Positions 1 through 9,054 of a DNA stretch of 64,000 nt are shown here, piece by piece. The position numbers and the translations under genes are program-made. How positions within the stretch are numbered: the first letter of the stretch is position 1; each line of letters starts with the position of its first letter. Below the pieces are notes generated by a model. The model had not been told where the DNA came from and made no database searches. It worked only from the letters and a program-made list of their open reading frames with translations. The DNA comes from CAVRQM01 sp963838805. Its GTDB lineage: Bacteria; Pseudomonadota; Alphaproteobacteria; Acetobacterales; Acetobacteraceae. The DNA lies in contig CAWISK010000008.1 of the NCBI GenBank assembly GCA_963838805.1, forward strand, positions 372,001-436,000. Direction: 5' to 3'.

Positions 1-1503
1 CCGGGTGGGGTGCGTCCGAGCGGTCGCTATTCGCCGCCCAGTCAGAGCCATCTCGGCATCGGCTAGCGGAGCCGGGTCGGGCCATTCCACCAGCAGGTCC
101 GGCCGCAGGCTGCGCAGCAGGTCCGCCCGCGTCTCGCCATCGGAGAGCACCACCAGATCGACGCAGGGCAGTGCTGCCGCCCACTCGGCGCCGCCGGTCT
201 GGTCTTCCGCCCCGGCAGCCGGTGGCGGCAGCACCAGGATCAGCCGGTCGCAATCGGCACGCGCGCGCTCCAGCACCTGCGTCTCGGCCGGCGTGCGCAG
301 CGCCAGGGCGCCGTGCGCCAGGCCGACCCGCAGCCCGGCCCGGCGCCAGCGCTCCACCCGTTCGGCGGCGGCCTCGGGTTCCAGCACCTTCGCTCCCGGC
401 GCCGGTGCCAGGCCGGCCAGCAAATCGCGCGGCCGCACGACCGCCGTGCCCACCCGCCCGACCACGAAAGAGGCCGCGACATTGGCGAGGGCAGCGGCGA
501 TCGGGATATCCAGCCCGCTGGCCAGCGCCGCCCCCAGCATCGCCAGCACCGTGTCGCCGGTGCCCGAGATGTCGATGATCTCCGCCGCCTGGTTGCGCAG
601 ATGCAGCACCAGCGGCTCGCCGCCGGGCGCGTCGAGCCCGCTCGCGAGCGTGAGGCTCATGCCGGTGCGCACCACCACGACGGCGCCCATGCCGTGCGCG
701 CGGCCCAGCGCACAGGCGTCGCGGGCCACCGCCTCGTCGCTCTCGACCGCCGTGCCGCTGACTGCGGCAATATCGGGCCAGCCGGTCGCCAGCACGTCGG
801 CGCCGGCGAAGCGGGCGAAGTCCGGTCCCCGCGTGCCGACCACGACCCGGCGCCCGACCTGGCGGGCGGCGGCCACCAGCTTGCGCGCCATGTCGCCGAT
901 CAACACGCCCTTGCGATAGTCCGACAGCACGGTGACGGTCGTGGCGGCCATCGCCTCGCGGGCGATGCGCACCAGCCGCTCGGCGAGCTTGGGGTGGATG
1001 GGTGTCGCGTCCTCGCGGTCGGCGCGCAGCAATTGCTGGCCATGCGCCACGAAGCGCGTCTTTTGCGTCGTCACCCGCCCGCCCTGCACCAGCAGCCAGG
1101 GCTCGACGCCGGGCTGGCCGCCGATCAGGCCGGTGAGATCCGATCCGGCCTGGTCGTCGCCCACCATGGCCACGAACGCGACCGCCGCCCCCAGCGCGCC
1201 GAGATTGCGCACCACGTTGCCGGCCCCTCCGGGCACGTCCAGTTCGCGCTGCACCGCGAGCACCGGGATCGGCCCCTCGGGGCTGATGCGGTCCACGTCG
1301 CCATGCACCCAGCGGTCCAGCATGACGTCGCCCACGACCAGCACCGAGGCGCGCGCCAGGAGGGCAATGGCATCGCGCAGCAATTCGGGACGCAGGAACG
1401 CCGGCGGCGCCTGCTCGGGCCGTGGCGGCGCCGCGTCGGCTCGGGATGGCATCTTCCAGCGCGTAGCGAAGCCGCACCGTGCTGGCAAGCCGCGTCGCGG
1501 CAT
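1..1503 (-). CDS. hldE: HldE-like heptose-7-phosphate kinase with degenerate cytidylyltransferase domain (partial)
   Basis: This is the bifunctional enzyme of ADP-heptose synthesis for the LPS inner core. The gene runs off the left edge, so its C-terminus is missing. The N-terminal PfkB-type sugar kinase is clear: VLVVGDVMLDRW lies near residue 53, and the catalytic signature reads DISGTGDT around residues 311-318. A second domain aligns with the HldE cytidylyltransferase (CVDLVVLSDGETRADLLRS, then RPDLLVEWPD). However, where the family has GxFDxLHxGH the sequence reads GALALRTPAE (about residues 398-407), and the usual KGGDY is replaced by EWPDP. The reading frame is open throughout, so this is erosion and not a frameshift. 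Two ATG starts are possible, at 1503 and 1452; the longer one is used. It is divergent from the EAL pair. Confidence 0.85.
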   Translation of the reverse strand, partial: MPRRGLPARCGFATRWKMPSRADAAPPRPEQAPPAFLRPELLRDAIALLARASVLVVGDVMLDRWVHGDVDRISPEGPIPVLAVQRELDVPGGAGNVVRNLGALGAAVAFVAMVGDDQAGSDLTGLIGGQPGVEPWLLVQGGRVTTQKTRFVAHGQQLLRADREDATPIHPKLAERLVRIAREAMAATTVTVLSDYRKGVLIGDMARKLVAAARQVGRRVVVGTRGPDFARFAGADVLATGWPDIAAVSGTAVESDEAVARDACALGRAHGMGAVVVVRTGMSLTLASGLDAPGGEPLVLHLRNQAAEIIDISGTGDTVLAMLGAALASGLDIPIAAALANVAASFVVGRVGTAVVRPRDLLAGLAPAPGAKVLEPEAAAERVERWRRAGLRVGLAHGALALRTPAETQVLERARADCDRLILVLPPPAAGAEDQTGGAEWAAALPCVDLVVLSDGETRADLLRSLRPDLLVEWPDPAPLADAEMALTGRRIATARTHPTR

Positions 1504-1588
1504 GCGTGCGGTAACCGGGAATTAAGCCGAGCCCAAGCAGCCTGCCGGACAACCCGGCAGGCGCACGGGCCGGAGGACAGTCGACCCG

Positions 1589-2950
1589 ATGCGCTCGCAG
1601 CCGCCATCGCAGGGAGGAGAGGAGGAGCAGCACCTGCTCGAAATCGCACGGCGCGCTTCGCGGCAGTCATCGCCGATGCTGGTCCTGGTTCTGCATCTCT
1701 CGGCGATGCCGCCGCCGGCGCCGCGTCCGCATCACCGGCGGATCGCCTGGGCGATGTTGCAGGATCCGGCGCGCCGCCATGCCGGGCGGGTGCTGGCGCT
1801 CGGCGGCGGCGATCTCGTCCTGCTGCTGCCGTCGCTGCCCGATGCCGGCGGCCAGGACGAGGTCGCGGCGCTGCCCGCGTTGCTGGCGCGGCTGTTGCGC
1901 GCCGACATTCCCGACAGCGAGCGGCTGGTCAGCCTGTGGACGCTGCCGCAGATGGCCGGCGCATTCCTGGCCTACGCCACCGCCCGCGCGATCGAGCCGC
2001 CATCGTCAGCACTCCGGGTCACGCCGGCAGTCCACGCATCCGAACAGATCAGCACTGTCGAGGCGCTGGGCGCCGCGGCCGATGGCCCCGCAGGCATCGA
2101 CCTGCTGCGTCGCCAGACCGCCGTGCTGCTGCCGCGTCAGGGCAGCGGCGGCACCGTGCTGCCGTTGTTCCGCGAAATCTGCTTCTCGATCCCCACGCTC
2201 GAGGCACGGGTCGGACTGCACGGCGGCGCGCGCACCGACCTGTTCCTGTTCCGCCACCTTGCGCGCCGGCTGGACGAACGCATGCTGGCGTTGCTGGCGG
2301 AGGCGAGCGGCACGGGCGGCCCGCTCGATATCTTCGCGCAAGGTGCTCCGCCGCTGCATCTCAACCTGACGCCAGCGGCCGTGGCCTCGCCGGCATTCGA
2401 GCGTTTCGCGGCATGTTGTCAGGCCGCCGGAATGAGAGCGGGAATTGAGATCACGCTGCTCGAAGCCTGCGCCGATCCCTCCGGTCTTGCCGGGCTGCGC
2501 AGCCGGGTTGCGGCGTGGGGGTTCAGTCTCGTGCTGGACAACATTTCGCATCTGGCACTCGAACTGGCGCGCGTCTGGATGCTGCCGGCCGACCTGGTGA
2601 AATTCGACTGGACCCCGCACCTCATGGCGCTGGGGATTGAGGACGCGCACCGCCTGGACGCGGCGGTGGCGCGCATCGGGCCGGGTCGGCTGCTGTTGCA
2701 CCACGCGGAATCCGAGGAGGCAGTGCGCTGGGGTCTGGCACGCGGCATCCGGCGATTCCAGGGGCGGCATGTCGAGGCCATGCTGGCGGCCTCGCGCATG
2801 GCCGGCTGCCCATGGTCCGGAGCGTGCGAGCTGCGCCAATGCGTCGAGCGTGGCACGGTCACCGCACCCGCGTCGCGGCGGTTCTGCCGCAATCCGGCCC
2901 TGCTCGACGCGGGTGCGCCGACCGCGCCGCCACAAGCCGAAGCCGCATGA
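1589..2950 (+). CDS. Degenerate EAL-domain-like protein A
   Basis: This 453-residue cytoplasmic protein has the layout of a GGDEF/EAL c-di-GMP protein without its catalytic residues. Residues about 50-110 contain a GGDEF-like strand (LALGGGDLVLLL). The second half follows the EAL fold: HLNLTPAAV in place of the NxS strand, IEITLLEAC where the family has a TE motif, VLDNIS in place of DDFG, VKFDWTP in place of the lysine-aspartate motif, and FQGRHV matching the QGY..GRP end. No EVL/EAL triad or metal-ligand set is recognisable, so it probably does not hydrolyse c-di-GMP and may bind a partner or ligand. Its stop overlaps the start of the next gene by four bases (ATGA). The next gene is a paralogue sharing the LDxRMLALLA motif. 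Start choice is uncertain. Confidence 0.6.
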   Translation: MRSQPPSQGGEEEQHLLEIARRASRQSSPMLVLVLHLSAMPPPAPRPHHRRIAWAMLQDPARRHAGRVLALGGGDLVLLLPSLPDAGGQDEVAALPALLARLLRADIPDSERLVSLWTLPQMAGAFLAYATARAIEPPSSALRVTPAVHASEQISTVEALGAAADGPAGIDLLRRQTAVLLPRQGSGGTVLPLFREICFSIPTLEARVGLHGGARTDLFLFRHLARRLDERMLALLAEASGTGGPLDIFAQGAPPLHLNLTPAAVASPAFERFAACCQAAGMRAGIEITLLEACADPSGLAGLRSRVAAWGFSLVLDNISHLALELARVWMLPADLVKFDWTPHLMALGIEDAHRLDAAVARIGPGRLLLHHAESEEAVRWGLARGIRRFQGRHVEAMLAASRMAGCPWSGACELRQCVERGTVTAPASRRFCRNPALLDAGAPTAPPQAEAA

Positions 2951-4182
2951 CCACGCCACCTCGCGACCCTCCCGAGCCTGGCCCCGGAACCGGCGCGGAC
3001 GACGCGGAATCGCTGCTGCGCCTGGTGGGCGAGTGCCAGGCCGCCGGCATCGCCCGCAACGCGCTGCTGCTGCGGCTCTCACTCCTGCCGCGCGCCATGA
3101 CCCGCCCGCATCATCTGCGCCTGGCGCGGGCGGCGCTCGATCCCTTGCTGCGCGCCGACCGGGCGCGGCTGTTCCGTCTCTCCGGCGAGGCGGCCGCCGA
3201 TCTGGTCGTGGTGTGGCGGGGCGACGCGGAGCAGGCCGTGGCCCTCTGCCTGATGACGATCGGGCGCCTGTTCGCCGATCCCTGCGTGCCGGGATCGCCA
3301 GCGCTTGCCGAGACGCTGCTGCTGCCGCGCGACGCCGACACGCTGCTCGCGGCCATCGATGCTGCCCGGCTGCAGCAAGCGCCGATCCCCGATGCGCACT
3401 CGCAGGCGCTGGCCCTGGACACGGTCAGCCTGGCGACGCTCGAGGCGCGGCTTTCCCGTGCCGACATGTCCCGCTTCGCCCGCCGCCGCGACATCTGCGC
3501 ATTGGACGAGCGCGACCGGTTCGTCCTGCAATGGGAGAAGCGCTTCCTGAGCGTCGAGGAGGTGACCGAGACACTCGCCCCGGATCGCGCGGTGCGCGCC
3601 GATCCGTGGCTGTATCGCCGCCTCACGCGCACGCTCGATCAGCGGATGCTGGCGCTGCTCGCGGCCCGCGGCGAATTGCGCGAGGCTGGGCCGTTCGCCA
3701 TCAACCTCAATGTCGCGAGCATCCTCGCACCCGAGTTCCTGCGCTTCGACGCGAACCTGCCGGCGGCCCTGCGCGGGCGGGTGGTGCTGGCGCTGCATCC
3801 GGCCGACATGCTGGCCGACCCCTCGGCCTTCCTGTTCGCGCGCGACTTCGCCCGCGCGCGGCTGTACCGGCTGCTGCTGCGCGGCATATCGGCGGAGCTG
3901 ATGGACGTGCTGCCACTGGAATCGAGCGGCCTCGACCTGCTGCAACTGCGCTGGTCGCCCGCCCTGGCGCGCGTCAATTGCCTCTCATCCGATCCCTCCC
4001 GAACCGTGCTGGCCGGCGCCGATAGCGATGAGGCGATCGCGTGGGGGAGGGCGCGCGGCATCGCCATGTTCTGCGGCCGTCTCGCGCTGCGCGGCGCCCG
4101 CGCGCCGCTCGGACTGCGGACATGCCGGAGGTCGGTCGCGTCGCGCGGGCTTGCCCTTGGCGACGTCGCCATTCCGGCGTAG
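2947..4182 (+). CDS. Degenerate EAL-domain-like protein B
   Basis: This 411-residue paralogue of the preceding protein is translationally coupled to it through an ATGA overlap at 2947-2950. It shares the order of blocks: a GGDEF-like strand (RLFRLSGEAAADLVVVW), a helix with LDQRMLALLA, an NxS-like strand (FAINLNVAS), and a C-terminal GIAMFCGRLALRG block corresponding to the end of an EAL domain. It has diverged further than protein A, and no catalytic glutamate or aspartate set of EAL phosphodiesterases can be picked out. The tight coupling of two dissimilar copies suggests they act as a heterodimer. A regulatory role in c-di-GMP-linked physiology is inference only. The next gene downstream encodes a sensor kinase. 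Confidence 0.55.
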   Translation: MTTPPRDPPEPGPGTGADDAESLLRLVGECQAAGIARNALLLRLSLLPRAMTRPHHLRLARAALDPLLRADRARLFRLSGEAAADLVVVWRGDAEQAVALCLMTIGRLFADPCVPGSPALAETLLLPRDADTLLAAIDAARLQQAPIPDAHSQALALDTVSLATLEARLSRADMSRFARRRDICALDERDRFVLQWEKRFLSVEEVTETLAPDRAVRADPWLYRRLTRTLDQRMLALLAARGELREAGPFAINLNVASILAPEFLRFDANLPAALRGRVVLALHPADMLADPSAFLFARDFARARLYRLLLRGISAELMDVLPLESSGLDLLQLRWSPALARVNCLSSDPSRTVLAGADSDEAIAWGRARGIAMFCGRLALRGARAPLGLRTCRRSVASRGLALGDVAIPA

Positions 4183-4307
4183 GTTCAAACCTCGATCAGG
4201 AATGGCGCCTGGCCGAAGGGCCACTCTCCTGGTGGGCAATTCGGACTTGTCGCCCGCTCCAGCCCGGCCGCGCGGTGTTGGAGTTCTTTCCTAGGGAAAG
4301 TCTCTCC

Positions 4308-5452
4308 TTGAACACGGTTTCGCGTTGCATCATCCCGGACAATGAAGAGCAGCGCATCGAGGCGGTGAGGCGCTACGACATCCTGGACACGCCTCCCGAT
4401 GGAGCCTTCGACCGCATCACGGCACTCGCGGCCCGCCGTTTCGGCGTTCCGATATCGATCATCAGCATCGTCGACGAGGACCGCATCTGGTTCAAATCCC
4501 ATCATGGTGTGCCGGTCAGCCAGATTGGCCGCGACCCGGGATTGTGCGCGTCGGCCATCCTTTCGCCCGATCCGCACGTTCTCACAGACGCGAAGATCGA
4601 TCCGCGCTCGCTGGCCAATCCGCTGGTCGCGGGCGAATTCGGACTCCGCTTCTACGCGGGCGTGCCGCTGCGCACGAGCGACGGCTACCATCTCGGCACG
4701 CTCTGCGTCATCGACAAGGCGCCCCGGCCCATTGATCAGAACGCAGATCGACGATCTCACGGATCTGGCTTGCGTGGTCATGGACCAGATGGAGCTGCGC
4801 CTGTCGGCGCGTCGCGCGGTCTCCCAAGCCGCAGCTCATGGCGCGGGAGATCGACCATCGGGTGATGAACAGCTTGCAATTCATCTCCAGCCTGCTGGCG
4901 ATGCAGAGCCGGACTCTCGGCGCGACCAACGGCGCGGATCAGTTGCAGACGGCCGCCAACCGCGTTGCCGCGGTCGCGCGTGTGCATCGGCACTTCTATT
5001 CGAACGAAGCAGCCGAATTGTCCTGCATCGCCTTTCTTCGCCGGCTCTGCGCGGAGCTGTCGGGCATTCTCGGACAGTCCATCGAAGTGCGTGGTGACGA
5101 GGGGCAGGTTCCTACGATCTGGATTCAGCCGATCGGCCTCATCGTCAACGAGCTCGCCACGAATGCGGCGAAGCATGGCGCCGGAACGATTACCGTCATC
5201 TACAGGACCGATGATGGCGTGCATGAACTGAGCGTCTGCGACGAGGGTGAGAGCCTCCCGGCGGAGTTCGATCCGGCGGCCAGCGCGACGGGCCTGGGAA
5301 TGAAGGTGCTCACGACGCTCGCACATCAGCTCGGCGGACGCATCGCGGCGGCGGTCAATCCGCTCGACCGTGGATCGTGCTTCACCGTGACCTTCCCGAG
5401 CGGTCGCGAAGTGGATGACAACGGGGCTGGGGGCGCGACACTGGCGGCCTGA
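4308..5452 (+). CDS. GAF / HisKA_2 sensor histidine kinase (split over three frames)
   Basis: The N-terminal part, from TTG 4308, is a GAF sensor with the typical opening NEEQRIEAVRRYDILDTPP followed by a core ending LGTLCVIDKAPRP. The C-terminal part is a HisKA_2 dimerisation domain with the phospho-acceptor histidine in DHRVMNSLQ (about 4853) and an HATPase domain with N-box NELATNAAKHG. Such kinases autophosphorylate and often serve light, redox or stress signalling. The three parts lie in successive frames: one shift is near 4740, the next near 4820, each equivalent to one extra base, and the piece TQIDDLTDLACVVMDQ bridges them. The start has an AGGGAAAG upstream. No response regulator is adjacent. 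It could be a pseudogene, but similar +1 shifts across the window favour sequence error. Confidence 0.7.
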
Positions 5453-5478
5453 CCCGGTTTGGTTCTAATCCCTGCCGC

Positions 5479-6219
5479 ATGGACGTGATCGAGGCAAGTC
5501 GCCTGTCCAAGAGCTATGGGCAGACGGTGGCCGTGGACGGGATAGACTTCACGGTGCGGCGCGGCGAGACGGTGGGCCTGCTGGGCGGCAACGGTGCCGG
5601 CAAGAGTACGACTATCGCCATGCTGCTGGGCCTGCTGATCCCCTCATCCGGGAGCATCCGCATCCTGGGTCACGACATGGCGCGCGACCGTTTCGCCGCG
5701 CTCGCGCGCATGAACTTCTCCTCGCCCTATGTGGCGCTGCCGTCCCGCCTCTCGGTGGCCGAGAACCTGCGCGTCTATTGCCATCTCTACGGCGTGCGGC
5801 GGCCGGGGCAGCGCATCGCCGAACTGGCGGCGGAACTCGATCTCGGCGCCTTGCTGGCCCGTCCGGCGGGCGAGCTGTCGGCCGGACAGAAAACCCGCGT
5901 GGCGCTGGCCAAATCGCTGGTCAACCGGCCGGAGGTGCTGCTGCTGGACGAGCCGACCGCGAGCCTCGATCCTGACACCGGCGACCGCGTGCGCGGCTGG
6001 CTGGAGCGCTACCGGTCGCAGAGCGGCTGCACCATGCTGCTCGCCTCGCACAACATGGCCGAGGTGGAACGATTGTGCGACCAGGTGCTGATGCTGCGCC
6101 GCGGCCGCATCGTCGATCGTGGCACGCCCGCCTCCCTGCTGTCCCGCTACGGCCGCAGCGATCTGGAGCAGGTGTTCCTCGACATCGCCCGCGATCGCGC
6201 GGCGGCGGCGCTGGCGTGA
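5479..6219 (+). CDS. ABC-2 type transporter ATP-binding protein
   Basis: This 246-residue ATPase drives a two-gene ABC exporter. All nucleotide-binding motifs are intact: Walker A GGNGAGKST (residues 36-44), signature LSAGQKTR (133-140), Walker B VLLLDEPTASLDP (from 153) and the switch histidine in LLASHNMAEVE. The sequence resembles the NodI/CcmA/DrrA branch that pairs with ABC-2 permeases. The stop overlaps the GTG start of the permease by four bases (6216-6219), so the two are co-translated. Substrate cannot be told from the sequence; lipid, polysaccharide or drug export are family possibilities. Confidence 0.85.
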   Translation: MDVIEASRLSKSYGQTVAVDGIDFTVRRGETVGLLGGNGAGKSTTIAMLLGLLIPSSGSIRILGHDMARDRFAALARMNFSSPYVALPSRLSVAENLRVYCHLYGVRRPGQRIAELAAELDLGALLARPAGELSAGQKTRVALAKSLVNRPEVLLLDEPTASLDPDTGDRVRGWLERYRSQSGCTMLLASHNMAEVERLCDQVLMLRRGRIVDRGTPASLLSRYGRSDLEQVFLDIARDRAAAALA

Positions 6220-7031
6220 CGGCGCACATGAAAGGGGACGCCGCGTTGCGGGTCTGGGGGCTGATGTACCGGCACCTGGCACTGTATCGCCGCTCCTGGC
6301 CGCGGCTGCTCGAGCTGATGTACTGGCCGATCCTGCAAATGCTGGTCTGGGGCTTCACGGCGCGGTTCTTCGCCCTGCGGCTGGGCAATCCCGCCATGGT
6401 CGTGGCCGGCACGCTGCTGGGCGGCGTGCTGCTGTGGGAGGTGGCGATCCGCAGCCAATTGGGCGTGGCCGCGAGCTTCCTGGAGGAAATCTGGTCGCGC
6501 AATCTGGGCCATCTGTTCGTCAGTCCGCTGCGCCCGGTCGAGCTGGTGGCCGGACTGATCGGCATGTCGGTGCTGCGTATGCTGGCCGGCATCCTGCCCG
6601 CCGTGCTGCTGGCCTGGGCGCTGTACGCCTTCAATATCTTCGCACTCGGGCCGGTGCTGGTGCTGTTCGTCATGAACCTCATGGCGATGGGCTGGTGGAT
6701 GTCGCTCGGCGTGGTCAGCCTGATCCTGCGTCACGGCGCGGGGGCGGAGGCACTGGCCTGGTCGCTGATGTTCGGCTTCGCGCCGCTCTGCGCCATCTAC
6801 TATCCGGTGGCGGTGCTGCCGGCTGTCTTGCAGCCGGTGTCGCTCGCCCTGCCCGCCACGCATGTCTTCGAGGGGATGCGCGCGATGCTGAACCACGGCG
6901 TCATCGCCTGGGACCAGCTGGCCTGGGCGGCGGGGCTGAACGTGGTCTGGCTCTGTCTGGCCGCCCTGCTGTTCGCGCGGCAGTTCCGCGCGGCGCGCGA
7001 ACGCGGCGCGCTCATTTCCATCGGCGAGTAG
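6216..7031 (+). CDS. ABC-2 type transporter permease
   Basis: This 271-residue inner-membrane permease is the partner of the preceding ATPase. It has about six hydrophobic segments, including MVVAGTLLGGVLLWEVAI, ILPAVLLAWALYAFNIFAL and VVWLCLAALLFA. The last third holds the ABC-2 pattern: a long helix, a short loop with proline (YYPVAVLPAVLQPVS) and LPATHVFEGMR. GTG at 6216 is chosen as the start because it overlaps the ATPase stop as GTGA and leaves an amphipathic N-terminal helix before the first membrane span. In-frame sequence further upstream overlaps the ATPase gene and has no family resemblance. The pair forms a half-size exporter dimer; substrate unknown. Confidence 0.85.
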   Translation: MTAHMKGDAALRVWGLMYRHLALYRRSWPRLLELMYWPILQMLVWGFTARFFALRLGNPAMVVAGTLLGGVLLWEVAIRSQLGVAASFLEEIWSRNLGHLFVSPLRPVELVAGLIGMSVLRMLAGILPAVLLAWALYAFNIFALGPVLVLFVMNLMAMGWWMSLGVVSLILRHGAGAEALAWSLMFGFAPLCAIYYPVAVLPAVLQPVSLALPATHVFEGMRAMLNHGVIAWDQLAWAAGLNVVWLCLAALLFARQFRAARERGALISIGE

Positions 7032-7100
7032 GACGCGGATGCGAACGTGCTATGGCTGCGCCGCCGCGTGATTTCCCCCGACGAGTAGAGAACATCCTGC

Positions 7101-7730
7101 ATGACGACGACCCGGTTCTGGATGATCCGCCACGCGGTCGTGGCGGAGAACGAGTTGGCGCTTGTCTATGGCGCCAACGACGTCGAGCTGTGCCCGCACA
7201 ATCTGGTGGCGCAGATCCCGATGTACCGGGCGCTGGCCCGCCGCCTGCCGCCGCCCGGACCGCGCACGATCTGGCTGACCTCGCCACTGTCGCGCGCCCG
7301 GCGCACCGCGCAGGCCATCTTCGATGCCGGCTATCCGCGGCAGCAGCCGATCATCGAAGACGGGCTGATCGAAATCCATTTCGGCGACTGGCAGGGCCTG
7401 CGCAACGAGGAACTGCCGGCGCGGCTGACCATGCCGGCGCACGCCTTCTGGCCGGTTGCCGCGACCGAGCGCCCGCCGGGCGGCGAGAGCATGGAGGACG
7501 GCATCGCCCGCGTCGGCCCCTTGATGGACCGTCTGGCCGAGACCTATTCCGGGATGGACGTGGTGGCGGTCACGCATGGCGGCATCATCCGCGCGGCGGC
7601 GGCGCATGCGCTTCGGATCGGCGCGGAGAGCGCCCTGTCGATCTCGGTGGAGAACCTGTCGCTGACCCGCATCGACCGCTGGGACGCCGGCTGGCTGGTC
7701 GATTGCGTCAACGAGCTGCCGGGCGTGTGA
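7101..7730 (+). CDS. Histidine phosphatase family protein
   Basis: This 209-residue protein has the phosphoglycerate-mutase/acid-phosphatase fold. The N-terminal catalytic arginine and histidine are at residues 10-11 (IRHAVVAE; the usual RHG is RHA here). The second arginine is in SPLSRARRTAQAI, the acid loop is EIHFGDWQG, and the second histidine is in VAVTHGGIIRA. A full set of catalytic residues is therefore visible. Members include alpha-ribazole phosphatase (CobC) and fructose-2,6-bisphosphatase-like enzymes; no cobalamin gene is nearby, so a generic name is safest. It follows the ABC exporter pair by 69 bases and may be transcribed with it. Confidence 0.8.
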   Translation: MTTTRFWMIRHAVVAENELALVYGANDVELCPHNLVAQIPMYRALARRLPPPGPRTIWLTSPLSRARRTAQAIFDAGYPRQQPIIEDGLIEIHFGDWQGLRNEELPARLTMPAHAFWPVAATERPPGGESMEDGIARVGPLMDRLAETYSGMDVVAVTHGGIIRAAAAHALRIGAESALSISVENLSLTRIDRWDAGWLVDCVNELPGV

Positions 7731-7819
7731 TCGCCGCCCGCTTTTGCGACGGCGGGTGAGGCTTGCGTGGCAACGGACTGATCGGACAAGGTGCCGCCCC
7801 GGATCAGAGGAGGCGTGCG

Positions 7820-8492
7820 ATGCTGCGTTCGGTTCTGGCGGTGGTCCTGCTCTGTCTCGCGGGCTGTGCCTCCGGTCTGCCCAGCGAACAACAGGATCTG
7901 GTCGATCGCTCGACGCTCACGGTGCAGGCCATGATGACCTCGAGCCAGGGCAAGGATGCCCGTCCCCTGCTGCAGCGGGCGACGGGCGTGCTGGTTTGCC
8001 CGCAACTGTTCAAGGCGAGCTTCCTGTTGGGCGGGGCAGGCGGGCAGTGCGTGCTTGTCGGGGCGTGGCCAGAACGGCTGGTCGAGCCCCGCTTTCTATC
8101 AGATCAGCAGCGGCAGCCTGGGATTGCAGGCGGGCATCCAGGATAGCGAACTGATGCTGATCGTGCTGACCCCGCGCGGGATGCAGGCGCTGATCGACAG
8201 CCAGTTCAAGATCGGCGCCAATGCCGGAGTGGCTTTCGCCACGCTGGGCGCCGGCATCGAAGGCGCCACCACGGCGGCGCTGCGGGCCGATATCGTGGCA
8301 TTCGCGCGCAATCGCGGGCTGTTCCTCGGCGTGTCGCTGGACGGCAGCCTGGTCAACGTGAAGAGCGCCTGGAACGCCACCTATTACGGTCGGCCGATCG
8401 CGGCACAGGAGATCGTGCTAGAGGGCCAGGGCAACAATCCGGGTGCCGCACCGCTGCGCGAGATGCTGGCCCGCTTCTCCGGGCCGGGCTAG
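7820..8492 (+). CDS. Ysc84-type lipid-binding lipoprotein (frameshifted)
   Basis: The start ATG 7820 follows a good Shine-Dalgarno sequence (AGGAGG, six-base spacing). The protein opens with a lipoprotein signal peptide ending LAGC, so it should be acylated and outer-membrane or periplasmic. The body matches the Ysc84/SYLF family: TGVLVCPQLFKASFLLGGAGGQ, then NGWSSPAFYQISSGSLGLQAG and a C-terminal block ending in NATYYGRPI. The two halves lie in different frames. The break is at the GGGG run 8060-8063: removing one G gives VGRGQNGWSS, the expected family sequence. The span is 3n+1 long, as expected for a single extra base. The family binds lipids in other organisms; the role here is unknown. 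Confidence 0.78.
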
Positions 8493-8502
8493 AACGGCTG
8501 GG

Positions 8503-8997
8503 ATGAGCCAACCATCCCGCCCTTTCTGGGAGACCAAGCGACTCGACCAGATGACGCGGGCAGAATGGGAGAGCCTGTGCGATGGCTGCGGCCGCTGCTG
8601 CCTGCACAAGCTGCGCCACGACGACGAGTCCTTGAGCTTCACCAATGTTGCCTGCAAGCTGCTGGATACGCATAGCTGCCGGTGCACGGATTACGCGCAC
8701 CGCCGTCGGCGCGTGCCGGATTGCGTGGCGCTGACGCCCGCGGCGCTGGAGGCGATCGACTGGCTGCCGCCCTCCTGCGCCTATCGCCGCCTGGCCGAGG
8801 GGCGGGGACTCGCCTGGTGGCACCCGCTGGTCTCGGGCGACCCGGAGACGGTGCATCGCTCGGGTGCCTCGGTGCGGGACCGGGTGATCAGCGAGGAGCG
8901 CGCCGGCCCGCTCGAGGAGCATGTGGCCGAGTGGCCCGCACGCCACCCGCGCTCGCGGCGCGCGACCCAAGGACCGGCACGGGACGGGGCCGGATGA
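8503..8997 (+). CDS. YkgJ/YcgN-family cysteine cluster protein (UPF0260-like)
   Basis: This 164-residue cytoplasmic protein has a zinc- or iron-binding cysteine cluster. Near the N-terminus is CDGCGRCCLHK (cysteines at residues 26, 29, 32 and 33), followed by CKLLDTHSCRCTDYAHRR and PDCVALTP with SCAYR. The spacing matches the YcgN branch, as does the opening FWETKRLDQMTRAEWESLC. ATG 8503 is chosen because family similarity begins there; in-frame sequence upstream overlaps the preceding gene. Function in the family is not firmly established. It lies ten bases after the Ysc84-like gene, so it is probably in the same transcript. Confidence 0.85.
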   Translation: MSQPSRPFWETKRLDQMTRAEWESLCDGCGRCCLHKLRHDDESLSFTNVACKLLDTHSCRCTDYAHRRRRVPDCVALTPAALEAIDWLPPSCAYRRLAEGRGLAWWHPLVSGDPETVHRSGASVRDRVISEERAGPLEEHVAEWPARHPRSRRATQGPARDGAG

Positions 8998-9054
8998 CCG
9001 GCTGGGCGCTCCCGCGATTGCCGCGGCGGCGCAAGGTTTGTCACTATCCCCGCC

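Noticed and set aside
313..2448. A 711-codon plus-strand open frame across hldE and the first EAL-like gene
   Set aside because: It is rich in R, A, H and G, has no family resemblance, and is antisense to hldE; it is an artefact of high GC.
4490..4510. GGTTCAAATCCC-like tRNA T-loop sequence
   Set aside because: It lies inside the conserved GAF coding sequence (IWFKSHHG) and no cloverleaf can be built around it.
6119..7759. A 546-codon plus-strand frame over the ABC permease and phosphatase genes
   Set aside because: It is a shifted frame of two genes that have clear family motifs in their own frames.
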